DNA of 64,000 nucleotides, taken from CAZWCE01 sp964632505. Lineage in GTDB: Bacteria > Planctomycetota > Planctomycetia > Pirellulales > Thermoguttaceae. Shown here piece by piece: positions 10,224 to 19,559 of this stretch; the stretch's first letter is position 1; each line of letters opens with the position of its first letter. The stretch is taken from the NCBI GenBank assembly GCA_964632505.1, contig CAZWCE010000016.1, positions 1 through 64,000 on the forward strand, given 5' to 3'. Both the position numbers and the translations under genes were made by a program. Under the pieces are notes generated by a model, which did not search any database, had not been told where the DNA came from, and saw only the letters and a list, made by a program, of their open reading frames with translations.

Positions 10224-11273
10224 ATGGTGGCTAAACTCTCGGAACTGGCACGGCTGGTAGGCGGGGAACTGCTGGGCGACGGTGATTTGGAAATCGTGGG
10301 TGCCGCTCCCCTGCACAACGCCACCCCTTCGGACATCACCTTCCTCGATCGGGAGGAACGCCTCGGCTTGCTCAAGGAAAGTGATCCCGGCGCCGTGGTG
10401 ATTCCCAGAGATCTCCCCCTGGAGGGATACGCCGCCATTCGCGTCGATCATGTTCTCGAAGCCTTCGAAGCGATCGTCATGCATTTCTGCCCACCTCGCC
10501 AAACCACCCGAACCGGCATCAGTGAACAAGCGATCATCAGCGATTCCGCCAAGATCGGCGAGGACGTCGACATCGGGCCGTGCACCATCATCGGTGACGA
10601 TGTCGAAATCGGCCGGGGGAGCACCATTCATGGCGGCGTCCACCTCATGGCCGGCACCCGTATTGCCGAGGAGGTGGTCATCTTCCCGAATGCGGTGCTC
10701 TACGCGAATAGCGTTGTCGGTCCCCGATGTATCATTCATGCCGGGGCCCTGATCGGCGCTTATGGTTTCGGCTACGATTCGGAGAGCGGCGAGCATACGC
10801 TGGCACCGCAACTGGGCAATGTGATCCTCGGGGCCGATGTCGACGTCGGAAGCGGAAGCACGATCGACCGCGGCACTTATGGGCCGACGATCATCGGTGA
10901 TGGAACGAAAATCGACAACCTCGTGATGATCGCCCACAATTGTCGCATCGGAAGACACAATCTCATTTGCGCGCAAGTCGGCATCGCCGGAAGCACCACC
11001 ACCGGCGATTACGTCGTCTTGGCCGGCCAGGTCGGCGTGCGCGATCACATCCACATCGGCAGCCGCGCCGTCTTGGGCGCGATGTCGGGCGTGATGAACA
11101 ACGTCAACGAAGATGCCCGGATGGTCGGCATTCCCGCCACGCCGGAAAAGGAACAGATGCGCAAACAGGCCGCCCTCTCGCGATTGCCCGAAATGCGCCG
11201 CCAACTGAGATTGCTCCAGGTGGCCGTGGATCGCTTGCTACCCAAGGAGAAGTCGGACGACGGGGACGAATGA
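10224..11273 (+). CDS. lpxD: UDP-3-O-acylglucosamine N-acyltransferase LpxD
   Basis: LpxD adds the second (N-linked) acyl chain in lipid A biosynthesis. The protein shows the N-terminal uridine-binding domain (SELARLVGGELLGDGDLEI) and then a left-handed beta-helix of hexapeptide repeats from about residue 110 to 310. The catalytic-histidine region reads MIAHNCRIGRHN. Start chosen at the ATG at 10224 (349 residues), which has an AGGGGAAAGGA region upstream and matches normal LpxD length; the frame is open 24 codons further upstream. The stop overlaps the start of the next gene by ATGA, so lpxD and lpxI are translationally coupled. This indicates a lipid A-type outer membrane component. Confidence 0.95.
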   Translation: MVAKLSELARLVGGELLGDGDLEIVGAAPLHNATPSDITFLDREERLGLLKESDPGAVVIPRDLPLEGYAAIRVDHVLEAFEAIVMHFCPPRQTTRTGISEQAIISDSAKIGEDVDIGPCTIIGDDVEIGRGSTIHGGVHLMAGTRIAEEVVIFPNAVLYANSVVGPRCIIHAGALIGAYGFGYDSESGEHTLAPQLGNVILGADVDVGSGSTIDRGTYGPTIIGDGTKIDNLVMIAHNCRIGRHNLICAQVGIAGSTTTGDYVVLAGQVGVRDHIHIGSRAVLGAMSGVMNNVNEDARMVGIPATPEKEQMRKQAALSRLPEMRRQLRLLQVAVDRLLPKEKSDDGDE

Positions 11274-12253
11274 ATCGAGCGACAAAGAGTGAAGCGCTGC
11301 CGGAAACACTCTCGGGGAACGCTTCGGGAGAAAAAAGAATCGGACTCATCGCCGGATGGGGAAAGTATCCCGTCGTGCTCGCAAGAGCGCTTCGGCGGCA
11401 AGGCTACCGCGTCTACTGCTTGGGGGTCTGGAACCACGCCGATCCCGCCTTGAACGACTACTGTGAAGTCTTCAAATTCAGCGGATTCGGTCGATTCGGG
11501 ATGGCCTTCCGGTTTTTTCGCCGGCACGGCGTCACCCGCGCCACCATGGCCGGCAAAATTCACAAGAAGTTGCTCTTTGAACCCTGGTTCCTCTTCCGAC
11601 AGTTCCCCGACTGGACGACCGTCCGAATCTTCACCCCCCAGTTTCTCACCAAACGCAAAGACTGCAAGGATGATTCCCTCCTGTTGACGGTGGTCGACGC
11701 CTTCGCCGAGCAGGGGATTCGCTTTCTGCCCGGAACCGACTTCGCCCCGGAGCTACTCGTGAAAAAGCAACAAATGACCCATCGATCCCCCAGTCGCTCA
11801 CAATGGAAAGATATCCTCTTCGGCTGGAAATTGGCCAAGGAGATGGGGCGTCTCGACGTGGGCCAAAGCGTCGCGGTGAAGAACCGGGCGGTGCTGGCGG
11901 TGGAAGCGATCGAGGGAACCGACGCCTGCATCGCACGGGCGGGAGAACTCTGCCCGTCGGGAGACTTCACCGTCGTGAAAGTATCCAAGCCGCGGCAAGA
12001 TATGCGATTCGACGTTCCCACCTTCGGACTGGGGACCCTCGAGACGATGATCCGCGCCGGGGCCCGAACGCTGGCGGTGGAGGCGGAGAAGACGATCTTC
12101 ATCGATCAACAGAAAGTCGTCGATCTCGCCAATGAGCACCGCGTGTGTATCTTGGCGCTCTCCGAGGGCGATCTCGAGGCCGAGGAGGCCCCGAACCTCT
12201 CGGAACCTGCATCGCGATCATCACCTCGCTCGATGCGCTCTCCCCCTGCTTGA
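11270..12253 (+). CDS. lpxI: UDP-2,3-diacylglucosamine pyrophosphatase LpxI
   Basis: A 327-residue LpxI (former DUF1009) protein; LpxI hydrolyses UDP-2,3-diacylglucosamine to lipid X, the step done by LpxH in E. coli. Matching features are the N-terminal nucleotide-binding-like segment RIGLIAGWGKYPVVLARAL and the C-terminal block DVPTFGLGTLETM followed by LAVEAEKTIFID. The start overlaps the lpxD stop in an ATGA arrangement. The ORF remains open far upstream inside lpxD, but that is a shadow. The last 20 or so residues are Ser/Arg/Pro-rich and may be non-conserved. The gene ends 10 bases from the convergent cardiolipin synthase gene. Confidence 0.9.
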   Translation: MNRATKSEALPETLSGNASGEKRIGLIAGWGKYPVVLARALRRQGYRVYCLGVWNHADPALNDYCEVFKFSGFGRFGMAFRFFRRHGVTRATMAGKIHKKLLFEPWFLFRQFPDWTTVRIFTPQFLTKRKDCKDDSLLLTVVDAFAEQGIRFLPGTDFAPELLVKKQQMTHRSPSRSQWKDILFGWKLAKEMGRLDVGQSVAVKNRAVLAVEAIEGTDACIARAGELCPSGDFTVVKVSKPRQDMRFDVPTFGLGTLETMIRAGARTLAVEAEKTIFIDQQKVVDLANEHRVCILALSEGDLEAEEAPNLSEPASRSSPRSMRSPPA

Positions 12254-12263
12254 GCATCCTTCC

Positions 12264-13838
12264 TTACAGCATCGGGGAGACCATCCGCGTCAGCCCCTCG
12301 ATCGTCTCGGTCACGAATCCATCACGAACCTCCCCCGCCTCGCTCGCCTCGCTGATTTCCAGGAACCAGTCGCTCAATCTTTGAATTTCACCTTCGGAAT
12401 AGAAAAAGAGCATCACCTCGTAGTTCAAGAAAAGGCTTCTCATGTCGACGTTCGCCGAACCGACCACCGCGAGATGCCGGTCCATCAGAAACGCTTTCGC
12501 GTGTAGCATGCCGGGTTCATAATAGAGCACCGCCCCCCCTTCGCGATGGATCTCCCGCACGAAGCTCCGCCGGGCGATGTCGGCCAGAAAATGATTTGAT
12601 CGGCGAGGAACGATCACCCGAACATCGACGCCGCGTCGGCAGGCAATGCGCATCGCCTGGACCAAAGGCTCGTCGGGAACAAAGTAAGGCGTGACCAACC
12701 AGAAACGCTCCCGGGCATCGAAAATCGAGGTCAGCAGGGCCTCGTAGAGCGGATCGCCCTGGACATCCGGCCCGGAAGGGACGGTTTGCGCGACGGCACG
12801 CCATGCCTTTTGACTGTCCAGAAACGACATCACCTCTCTTCGGGAAGCCCTTTCTCGGGGACCATACGGTTGGGGCTCCCTCTCTTCGGCCACTTCCGAG
12901 CGACGCTCCGGGTCCGACGAACGAAACAGGTCGGCGGAGGCTTTGGTTCGGGAAACGAAGCCCGAATCGCAAGTCGACGAGCCGTCCTTCTCCTCGTTGC
13001 CTCTGCGTGACGAAAGCGGATTGAGCACTTCGCCGCAGGCAAACTCCCAATCGCTCCGAAAAATCTGTGCCAATCCCGACGTTTCCGGACCTTCGATCAA
13101 GAGCGAGAGGTCTTTCCAGCACAGATCAAGATGTTCCGAACAGATCGCCTCCTTGTGGATATTCATGCCCCCGACCATGGCGAGCCGATTGTCGGCGATG
13201 GCGATCTTCCGGTGGTTCCGAAGATTGGCCCGGCGTCGGAAAGGCAAATGGAGCATCGGACTGAACCAAGCGATCTTCCCCCCCGCCTCGAGGAAGGGAT
13301 GAAAAAAACGAACCGGCGTTTTCAGAGAACCGAAGGCGTCGACCATCAACCGGACCTCGACGCCGCCCTTCGCCTTTTCGGTCATTTTCTCGAGAACCCG
13401 CTCACCGACGAAATCGTGACCGAAGATGAACGTGGCGACATTCAATTCGTGCTCCGCGGAGTCGATCACCTCGAGTAGTCCGTGAAACCCCTGCACCGGA
13501 TCGGTCAGAAAGTGGACATGATTGTGGAGCGAAGCGCCGGGGATGCCTACCGCCCTGAGCATCTGATCGATCCGGGAATGCTCCACAGGCACCACGAGGT
13601 GAGCTTCACGGAGACTCAAATCTTCCTTGTCGAGCGATTTTTTCTTCGCCTTGCGTCCCCCGAGCATCAAATAGAGCGGCACGCCCACATAGGGCACCAT
13701 GATGAAAAAGACCATCCACGCGATCGTACTGGTCGGGGAGCGTTGGTGACGCAACATATGCGAAACGGCCAGCAGGACGCAGATGTCGAACAACGCCAGC
13801 GAAACATGAAAGAAAAGGATGTCGAACTGGTCCACCAC
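12264..13838 (-). CDS. cls: Cardiolipin synthase (phospholipase D family)
   Basis: A 524-residue membrane phospholipase D-type enzyme that joins phosphatidyl groups to form cardiolipin. Two hydrophobic helices open the protein (residues about 8-25 and 38-60). Two HKD catalytic motifs are visible: NHRKIAIADNRLAMVGG in the first half and MLHAKAFLMDRHLAVVGSAN near the C-terminus. Between the halves is a charged insertion of about 60 residues (GNEEKDGSSTCDSGF to ERASRREV) that looks like a variable loop. It is convergent with lpxI and lies downstream of the phosphoesterase gene region, placing membrane lipid enzymes together. Confidence 0.92.
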   Translation of the reverse strand: MVDQFDILFFHVSLALFDICVLLAVSHMLRHQRSPTSTIAWMVFFIMVPYVGVPLYLMLGGRKAKKKSLDKEDLSLREAHLVVPVEHSRIDQMLRAVGIPGASLHNHVHFLTDPVQGFHGLLEVIDSAEHELNVATFIFGHDFVGERVLEKMTEKAKGGVEVRLMVDAFGSLKTPVRFFHPFLEAGGKIAWFSPMLHLPFRRRANLRNHRKIAIADNRLAMVGGMNIHKEAICSEHLDLCWKDLSLLIEGPETSGLAQIFRSDWEFACGEVLNPLSSRRGNEEKDGSSTCDSGFVSRTKASADLFRSSDPERRSEVAEEREPQPYGPRERASRREVMSFLDSQKAWRAVAQTVPSGPDVQGDPLYEALLTSIFDARERFWLVTPYFVPDEPLVQAMRIACRRGVDVRVIVPRRSNHFLADIARRSFVREIHREGGAVLYYEPGMLHAKAFLMDRHLAVVGSANVDMRSLFLNYEVMLFFYSEGEIQRLSDWFLEISEASEAGEVRDGFVTETIEGLTRMVSPML

Positions 13839-13895
13839 GTGACTCCTGATTGGCTTACGAAAGTATCACCGCCTCTTCGCACGAACCTCGGCAAA

Positions 13896-14609
13896 CTAGG
13901 GGGAAGCGACCTCGATGAGGTGATACTTCACTCCCTTGATCATCGCGCCGCTATTGTGGAAGGTGAGCCCCTGAAATGAATAATTGACGAACGGTGTATG
14001 CGTGTGTCCGAAGTAGACGTGTCGGACCCCATCTGCGGGACCGCATCCTACGGAATTGAGATATTTCAGCATAATGCGGGCGATCTGCTCTCGACGATTA
14101 AGCAAATGGGGCGGCACCAAATGGGCACGGGTGAAAATCACCATATCGTAAAGCGTTTGTAGAAAGGACCCCTTGATTTTCGCATCGAGCAATTGATCAC
14201 GCCGACGCTTGAGTTCTTCGAGATCGCCCCGAGTGTCGAGGATGTCGCCGTGCAGGAATACCGAATTTTCCCGACGATACAAATAATGATACCAGTGGAA
14301 ATTGGGGAGTTTCTCCTGGTGCGTTTCGAGCATGTCGAGAAACAGCCGATCATAATCGTGATTTCCCAGGATATAATGGATCTCGGCTCCGGGGCAATCC
14401 CGACAAATCTCCTGGAGCCAATCCAGCGCGACCAAAACGGAACGGTACTGGGAACCGTGGGTCGACCAGCAAAAATCGAAGATGTCGCCACCGAGAATCA
14501 ATCGTCCGATATCGTTGGTGCTTTGGAGAATCTGTTGGATCGCGTCGTATCCGATCGTCCGATTGGTCAAGAGGTGAAGATCGGAGAGGAAATAGGTTTT
14601 TTGGGACAT
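13896..14609 (-). CDS. LpxH-like metallophosphoesterase
   Basis: A calcineurin-type phosphoesterase of 237 residues. Metal-binding blocks appear in order: YFLSDLHL, LILGGDIFDF, YILGNHDYD, FLHGDILD and YFGHTHTPFV. The arrangement and length resemble UDP-2,3-diacylglucosamine hydrolase LpxH and its relatives, but the real LpxI is encoded close by, so this may act on another phosphoester. The start is taken at the ATG at 14609, two residues before the first conserved strand; an in-frame ATG 40 residues upstream has a better purine-rich leader, so the start is uncertain. Confidence 0.85.
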   Translation of the reverse strand: MSQKTYFLSDLHLLTNRTIGYDAIQQILQSTNDIGRLILGGDIFDFCWSTHGSQYRSVLVALDWLQEICRDCPGAEIHYILGNHDYDRLFLDMLETHQEKLPNFHWYHYLYRRENSVFLHGDILDTRGDLEELKRRRDQLLDAKIKGSFLQTLYDMVIFTRAHLVPPHLLNRREQIARIMLKYLNSVGCGPADGVRHVYFGHTHTPFVNYSFQGLTFHNSGAMIKGVKYHLIEVASP

Positions 14610-15083
14610 AAGAAAAGCAGTCTGTTTTGTCCGAGATCGATCGAAAAAGGGGAAATAGAGCAAGAATGGTCGTCGATGAACGAAACACAAAGGGAGTCGA
14701 TACGCATGCCCGCGAAAAGTAGTCATGGTCCATGCTTCCCCCGATTTCCTTCGGGAAAGCCGCGGCTCCCGGATGGCCCCCGGTTCACTACTTATGGGAC
14801 ATTCCATAATACCTCGACATTTTTCTCGATAATAGAGAAAAAAAGTATATTTGGCAAGGCAACCATCTTTCCGGGAAGCGGAAATCCGCCTCCGCTCTCT
14901 TCGGCGGCCCAAGGCCTTTGACATACCGGAGCGTCGGCGTGTCCTGGAGGGGCGAACCGAGAAGCCTTTCCCCGGCGAGAAGCCTTTCCCCGGCGCATGG
15001 AATGCGTTAAAATGAAAATCCAAACGATGGAGGTTTTCCCTTCCGGTTGCGCCCCCCTTTCGCCCGTACAAGGAGTTCCAACG
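14610..15083. other. Divergent intergenic region
   Basis: About 470 bases between the minus-strand phosphoesterase and the plus-strand Gfo/Idh/MocA gene. An A/T-rich block near 14815-14850 could hold a promoter, but I see no convincing paired -35/-10. The only clear structure is an 18-base tandem duplication at 14958-14993 just upstream of the dehydrogenase gene. No gene or structured RNA is recognised. Confidence 0.5.
14958..14993. repeat. 18-base tandem duplication, two copies
   Basis: The 18-base unit CGAGAAGCCTTTCCCCGG occurs twice head to tail with no mismatch, ending about 90 bases before the start codon at 15084. It looks like a recent duplication in the 5' leader or promoter region. 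Confidence 0.9.
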
Positions 15084-16475
15084 ATGTCCTGCACACGACG
15101 ACGATTTCTCGCGACGACCACCACGTGCATCGCCGCCGCGACGGCGACCTGGCATGGTCCGAAACGGTTGCACGCCCGCTCGAAGAACGATCGGCCTCTC
15201 ATCGGATGTATCGGCGTGGGAGGTCGCGGGACGGCCGTCGCCAAATGGGCGGCGAATTACGGGGACATCGTGGCGGTCGCCGATGTCGATTTCCCCCGTG
15301 CCGAAGCGAGGAAAGAACAGCTCGCCTCCGGGGGGAAAGCTTACCAGGATTACCGCCAGATGCTCGATCGACCGGACATCGACGTGATCCTCCAGGCGAC
15401 GCCGGACCACTGGCATACGAAGGTCAATATCGATGCCTTGCTCGCCGGCAAGGACGTCTACGGAGAGAAGCCGTTGACGCTCACCATCGAGGAAGGCAAA
15501 ATCCTTCGCAAGGTGGTCGCGGATACCGGTCGCGTCTTTCAAACCGGGACGCAACAGCGAAGTGAACCGCAGTTCCAACAAGCCGTCGAACTGGTCCGAA
15601 ACGGTCGGGTGGGAAAGATTCGGCAGATCTGGGTCGCGGTTCCCTGGTACAGTACGCGGGGGGGCCCCTTCGAAGAACAACCGGTCCCCGAGGGACTCGA
15701 TTGGGATCTCTATCAAGGCCAGGCTCCGGTGCATCCCTACAATCCTCACCGAACGCACAAAACTTTCCGCTGGTGGTACGAATATGCCGGGGGGATCATC
15801 ACCGATTGGGGCAATCATCACATGGACATCGCCCACTGGATGCTGGACGCCGACCATTCCGGACCGACGTCGGTCGAAGCCAGGGGGATTTTCCCCAACG
15901 AGGGTCGTGAGCATTGTTACAATACCCCCGATCGCTTCTTCTCGCGGCTAGAATTCCCAGGAGGCGTCGAGGTGCTTTTCCTGGCGGCATTGAACGATCA
16001 ACGCATCTACGGCGATGTACAACCCGGCCGGGAGACACCCGTCGACAAACTCCGGTGGATGTTCGACATCGGGCAAGATGTCCCCGAAGAGCTGCGAACC
16101 CTCGACCGGAACGGCATTATGTGTATTGGGGAAAAAGGGCGGGTTTTCGTCAACCGCGGCGGCATCTACGGCAAGCCGGCCGAAGAACTGGCCGACCATC
16201 CGCTCCCCGATGATGCTTGGCGTTGCCGCCGGAGCGAGAATCACATGGCGAACTTCTTCCAATGCGTCCAAACCCGTGAAATGCCGGTCGCGCCGGCTGC
16301 GTTGGAGCATCGTTCCGTCTCCTCCTGCCACTTGACGAACATCTCGCTACGGTTGGGAGGACGTCCCTTGAAATGGGATCCCCGGAAGGAGACGATCGTG
16401 GACGATCCCGAAGCAAACGCCATGCTGGCACGTCCCCAGCGCGCGCCCTATACCCTGGCGGTAGAAGCCCCGTAG
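15084..16475 (+). CDS. Secreted Gfo/Idh/MocA family oxidoreductase
   Basis: A 463-residue NAD(P)-dependent dehydrogenase-type protein. The ATG at 15084 follows AGGAG and opens with a twin-arginine signal (CTRRRFLATTTTCIAAATA), suggesting export in folded form, possibly with cofactor. The Rossmann motif is GCIGVGGRGTAVA and the EKP motif reads VYGEKPLTLTIEE. The C-terminal domain contains ITDWGNHHMDIAHWMLD, typical of this family. Such proteins act on sugars or inositol-like polyols, but the substrate cannot be read from sequence. A frame extension to 14997 exists but lacks a signal peptide context. A second family member lies at 21050. Confidence 0.92.
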   Translation: MSCTRRRFLATTTTCIAAATATWHGPKRLHARSKNDRPLIGCIGVGGRGTAVAKWAANYGDIVAVADVDFPRAEARKEQLASGGKAYQDYRQMLDRPDIDVILQATPDHWHTKVNIDALLAGKDVYGEKPLTLTIEEGKILRKVVADTGRVFQTGTQQRSEPQFQQAVELVRNGRVGKIRQIWVAVPWYSTRGGPFEEQPVPEGLDWDLYQGQAPVHPYNPHRTHKTFRWWYEYAGGIITDWGNHHMDIAHWMLDADHSGPTSVEARGIFPNEGREHCYNTPDRFFSRLEFPGGVEVLFLAALNDQRIYGDVQPGRETPVDKLRWMFDIGQDVPEELRTLDRNGIMCIGEKGRVFVNRGGIYGKPAEELADHPLPDDAWRCRRSENHMANFFQCVQTREMPVAPAALEHRSVSSCHLTNISLRLGGRPLKWDPRKETIVDDPEANAMLARPQRAPYTLAVEAP

Positions 16476-16768
16476 TTCTCGATCGATCGACCTCCGGCAT
16501 TCATATTGAAAGACCATCATGACCGGAAGAAAGAAACATGCTCTACCCACTTTTTTCCGGTGCCGGGGCCTTGCTTGCCGCGGAGACGGCACATCCCCCT
16601 TGACCTCCAATCGTTCCTCTCTCGAGAAACTCCCTTTATTCCTCCCGAAACGGAACGCCCCTACGATACAAGCAATAGCGGGATGTTGAAGAGAAGATCT
16701 TCGTCACGCCCGCGAAAGGTTCATTCGCTCGTCGTTCCCCATTTTCAGTTCCCGACCGTCAATGCCCC

Positions 16769-18211
16769 ATGAACGCCTTCCTCAGAAGAATCCGCTCCCT
16801 TTTCGACGGTCGAAAGATTCGGCAGGCGATACTCGATTTCTTCTGTTTCCCCAAGTTCCCCGGCGACCAGAAAGCCGGTGGCCCCACCCACACCTACCGC
16901 TTTCACTTCCTGTTCATACTCTTCCACGCCGTCGCTTCCGGTATCCTCACAAATACCGGACTCATGGCCACCAGCGGCCTGAACGCCGAAGACTGGCAAC
17001 TGGGAATCCGCATGCCGCTTTCGAGTCTGGGCATGTTTTCCACCTTGTTCTTGGGACACTGGATGGTCCGCCGTCGCAAAATGCCCTTCGTCTTGACCCC
17101 GGGGATCGGTTTCGCCGTGGCGACCCTCTTGGCTGCCTTTCTGGTTTTTCCGACCGTCAGCCCTTTTTGGTTCATGTTCGTCTTGGGCATTGCCTCGGCG
17201 TTCGAGATCATGGTCCGAAGCAGCATCGCCACGATCGTCCGGTTGAACTACCCGGAAAAACATCGCGGCAAGGCGGTCGGGGAATTGAGGAAATGGTCGT
17301 CGCTGATCTTTTTGATCGCCACCCTCCTCTCGGCTTACGCGATGACGCTGACCAATCGCCCCGATTCCTGGATGCCCGTTTCCACCCGAAGCATGATTCT
17401 GATCCAATTGCTCGTCGCGGGAGGAGTCAGCCTCGTCTCTTTCTTTTTTTTCAGCCGCATTCGGGTGCTATCCTTCCTCGCGGAGCAACAGCCGCCGACC
17501 GTCCCCCTCTCTTCCAACTCGGCAGGATCGATCTTAACCCTCGGTTTCGAGACGATTCGCGCTTCGTTGTATATTCTCAATCGCGACCGGCGTTTTCGTA
17601 CCTACCTGATCAGTTGCTTCTTCTTCGGCATGACGGGATTATTGTACATCCCTTATCTTCCTTTTCTCTTGAAAAACAAGCATGAACTCGGCCTCACTTA
17701 CCTCTGGAGCGCGGTTCTCCTCGACATCATCCCCGCCGGGGCGGCGTTCCTTTTCACCGGATTGGCCGGAAGGATCCTCGACCGCATTTCCCCCTGGCTT
17801 GCATGGGCCTGGATCCGCTTCCTCTGGTGCCTCTCGCCCCTCCTCTTCTTTCTCGGCGCCCATTGGAATGCCACGCCCGGCAGCGGCCTCTTCTTCATCC
17901 TCTTGCTGGCATCCCTCTTCCACGGAGTGACCATGGGCGTTTTCTGGATCCTCTGGTGGCGCATCGGCATCAACCATTTCGCCCCGACGTACGAAGACAC
18001 CGGGCCGTATCTGGGCATCTTCGTTTTCCAAAACGGCCTGACCCGCATCCTCGGGCCGATCGTGGGAGGCTGGATCATCCAGTATCTCTCGCTGAAGTAT
18101 CTTTTTCTCGTCGGGGGCATCGGAGTCTTCCTCTCCGGTGTGCAGGCCGCTTGGTCCTGGAAAAATGAACGCCATGCCCTCCAAAACAGCGACATTTCCT
18201 CGCTCGATTAG
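16769..18211 (+). CDS. MFS transporter
   Basis: A 480-residue integral membrane protein of the major facilitator superfamily with about 12 hydrophobic helices in two groups of six, split by a cytoplasmic loop near residues 235-255. The MFS-like loop between helices 2 and 3 reads GHWMVRRRKMP. The N-terminal 45 residues are basic and cytoplasmic. Lying between a Gfo/Idh/MocA protein and a TIM-barrel isomerase, it may carry a sugar or sugar acid, but this is guilt by neighbourhood. The start lacks a clear Shine-Dalgarno. Confidence 0.88.
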   Translation: MNAFLRRIRSLFDGRKIRQAILDFFCFPKFPGDQKAGGPTHTYRFHFLFILFHAVASGILTNTGLMATSGLNAEDWQLGIRMPLSSLGMFSTLFLGHWMVRRRKMPFVLTPGIGFAVATLLAAFLVFPTVSPFWFMFVLGIASAFEIMVRSSIATIVRLNYPEKHRGKAVGELRKWSSLIFLIATLLSAYAMTLTNRPDSWMPVSTRSMILIQLLVAGGVSLVSFFFFSRIRVLSFLAEQQPPTVPLSSNSAGSILTLGFETIRASLYILNRDRRFRTYLISCFFFGMTGLLYIPYLPFLLKNKHELGLTYLWSAVLLDIIPAGAAFLFTGLAGRILDRISPWLAWAWIRFLWCLSPLLFFLGAHWNATPGSGLFFILLLASLFHGVTMGVFWILWWRIGINHFAPTYEDTGPYLGIFVFQNGLTRILGPIVGGWIIQYLSLKYLFLVGGIGVFLSGVQAAWSWKNERHALQNSDISSLD

Positions 18212-18244
18212 CGTTCCAGCGCCGTTCCAGCGCCGTTCCAGCGC
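18212..18244. repeat. 11-base tandem repeat, three copies
   Basis: The unit CGTTCCAGCGC is present three times in perfect tandem starting at the base after the MFS stop codon. It belongs to the 231-base spacer that also holds a second tandem duplication at 18378-18413. Confidence 0.9.
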
Positions 18245-18377
18245 CGAAAGGATTCGTTTCCGATCGCGTGAAATTGTTGCGTCCGGGAATCCCATTTGCT
18301 ACACTGATTTTGGTTCAACATCCACGAAGAGGGTTTCGCTGCTGCCGACCGATTCGGAGGAGGCGGCGATTCCCAAC

Positions 18378-18413
18378 AACTTGCAACGACTTGGTAACTT
18401 GCAACGACTTGGT
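18378..18413. repeat. 18-base tandem duplication, two copies
   Basis: The unit AACTTGCAACGACTTGGT is repeated twice head to tail without mismatch, 30 bases before the start codon of the TIM-barrel gene at 18443. It lies in the probable 5' leader, so copy number could affect expression. Confidence 0.9.
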
Positions 18414-18442
18414 TTTCCACCATTCCCCAGGAGAGTCCTACC

Positions 18443-19417
18443 ATGAAGATTTCCACCTCCCGACGCCGTTTTCTCAAGCAATCCGGACAAGCCGTCGCCG
18501 CGACCGCAATGCTCCCCCTGCTATCGCGAAGCGGGCGAGCCGAAGATTCCGCAACCACCTATCCGGTGACCTGCCGGGATCGAATGCTCCAAACGATCGG
18601 CATCGAGGACTGTTGGGCGGCGATGAAGGCGGTCGACGCCGATGGCGTGGAGGCCCGGATCGATGATCATCTCTCCCTGCCGGGACTCTTCCATCCCTCC
18701 GAAACGTACTCCTGCGCGAGCGATGCGGCGATTGAAAAACTCCAGAAGAAACTCGATCAGGAGGGACGAATCATCAGCTCGCTCATGATGGGCAACCACT
18801 TCGATGAAAAACCTCGGTACGAGGTCCGCCTGTGCGTGCTTGCCGCGGTCGCGGCCAAAAAAATGGGCGTTCCGGCCATCCGCATTGATGTCGTGCCTCG
18901 CAAGATCCCCCGCGAGAAGTTCCTCGATTTCGCCGTCGATATTTTGAGTGAGATCATGGAGAAGACCGAATCGACCGGAGTGAACTTCGCCATCGAAAAT
19001 CACGGCAATACGACCAATGCCCCCGAATTTCTCGAACCGCTATTCGAACGAGTCGGCTCGCCGCGTTTGGGACTGACCCTCGATACCGCCAACTTCTACT
19101 GGTATGGTCATCCACTTTCCGATTTGTACGACATCTACCGGAAGTTCGCTCCCCGAGCGTTCCACACCCATTGCAAAAGTATCGATTACCCGGCCGACAA
19201 GGAGAACAGCGAGCGGCCCATGGGCTGGGAATACGGCAAGTACCACTGCCCCATCACCGAAGGCGATATCGATTTCCAGAAGGTGCTCGCCATTTTGAAA
19301 AAAGCCGGTTACTCGAACGATTTGTGCATCGAAAATGAAATGCTGCACCGTCTCGAACCGGAGAAAGCGCGGGAAACCTTGGCCGCGGAAATTCGAATGC
19401 TCCGCGAGATCCGGTAA
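18443..19417 (+). CDS. Secreted sugar phosphate isomerase/epimerase-like TIM-barrel protein
   Basis: A 324-residue protein with a twin-arginine signal (TSRRRFLKQSGQAVAATAM) and a xylose-isomerase-like TIM barrel. Barrel landmarks include GVEARIDD, VNFAIENHGNTTN, RLGLTLDTANFYWYG, RAFHTHCKS and the terminal NDLCIENEML; the acidic and His residues at these strand ends are the expected metal ligands. Start ATG at 18443 follows AGGAGAG. Its family isomerises or epimerises sugars, though exported planctomycete members have no assigned substrate that I know of. It is followed by the ceramidase-like gene and a Gfo/Idh/MocA gene on the same strand. Confidence 0.9.
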   Translation: MKISTSRRRFLKQSGQAVAATAMLPLLSRSGRAEDSATTYPVTCRDRMLQTIGIEDCWAAMKAVDADGVEARIDDHLSLPGLFHPSETYSCASDAAIEKLQKKLDQEGRIISSLMMGNHFDEKPRYEVRLCVLAAVAAKKMGVPAIRIDVVPRKIPREKFLDFAVDILSEIMEKTESTGVNFAIENHGNTTNAPEFLEPLFERVGSPRLGLTLDTANFYWYGHPLSDLYDIYRKFAPRAFHTHCKSIDYPADKENSERPMGWEYGKYHCPITEGDIDFQKVLAILKKAGYSNDLCIENEMLHRLEPEKARETLAAEIRMLREIR

Positions 19418-19559
19418 AAAAGGAATCGCGGGTTGATTTCGCGCACCCCCCGTGCGCGTCGAATCGAAAAAGGCCGGACGCAAATTCTTGATCGAGAGCG
19501 TCCGCGCCAATATACCCTATCCCCTTTTCAAATCCACTCACCGGGAGGAGGACTTCGGC

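Noticed and set aside
10071..11204. 377-codon minus-strand frame over lpxD
   Set aside because: Reads as reverse of the hexapeptide repeats in lpxD (many Asp, His, Gly), not a protein family.
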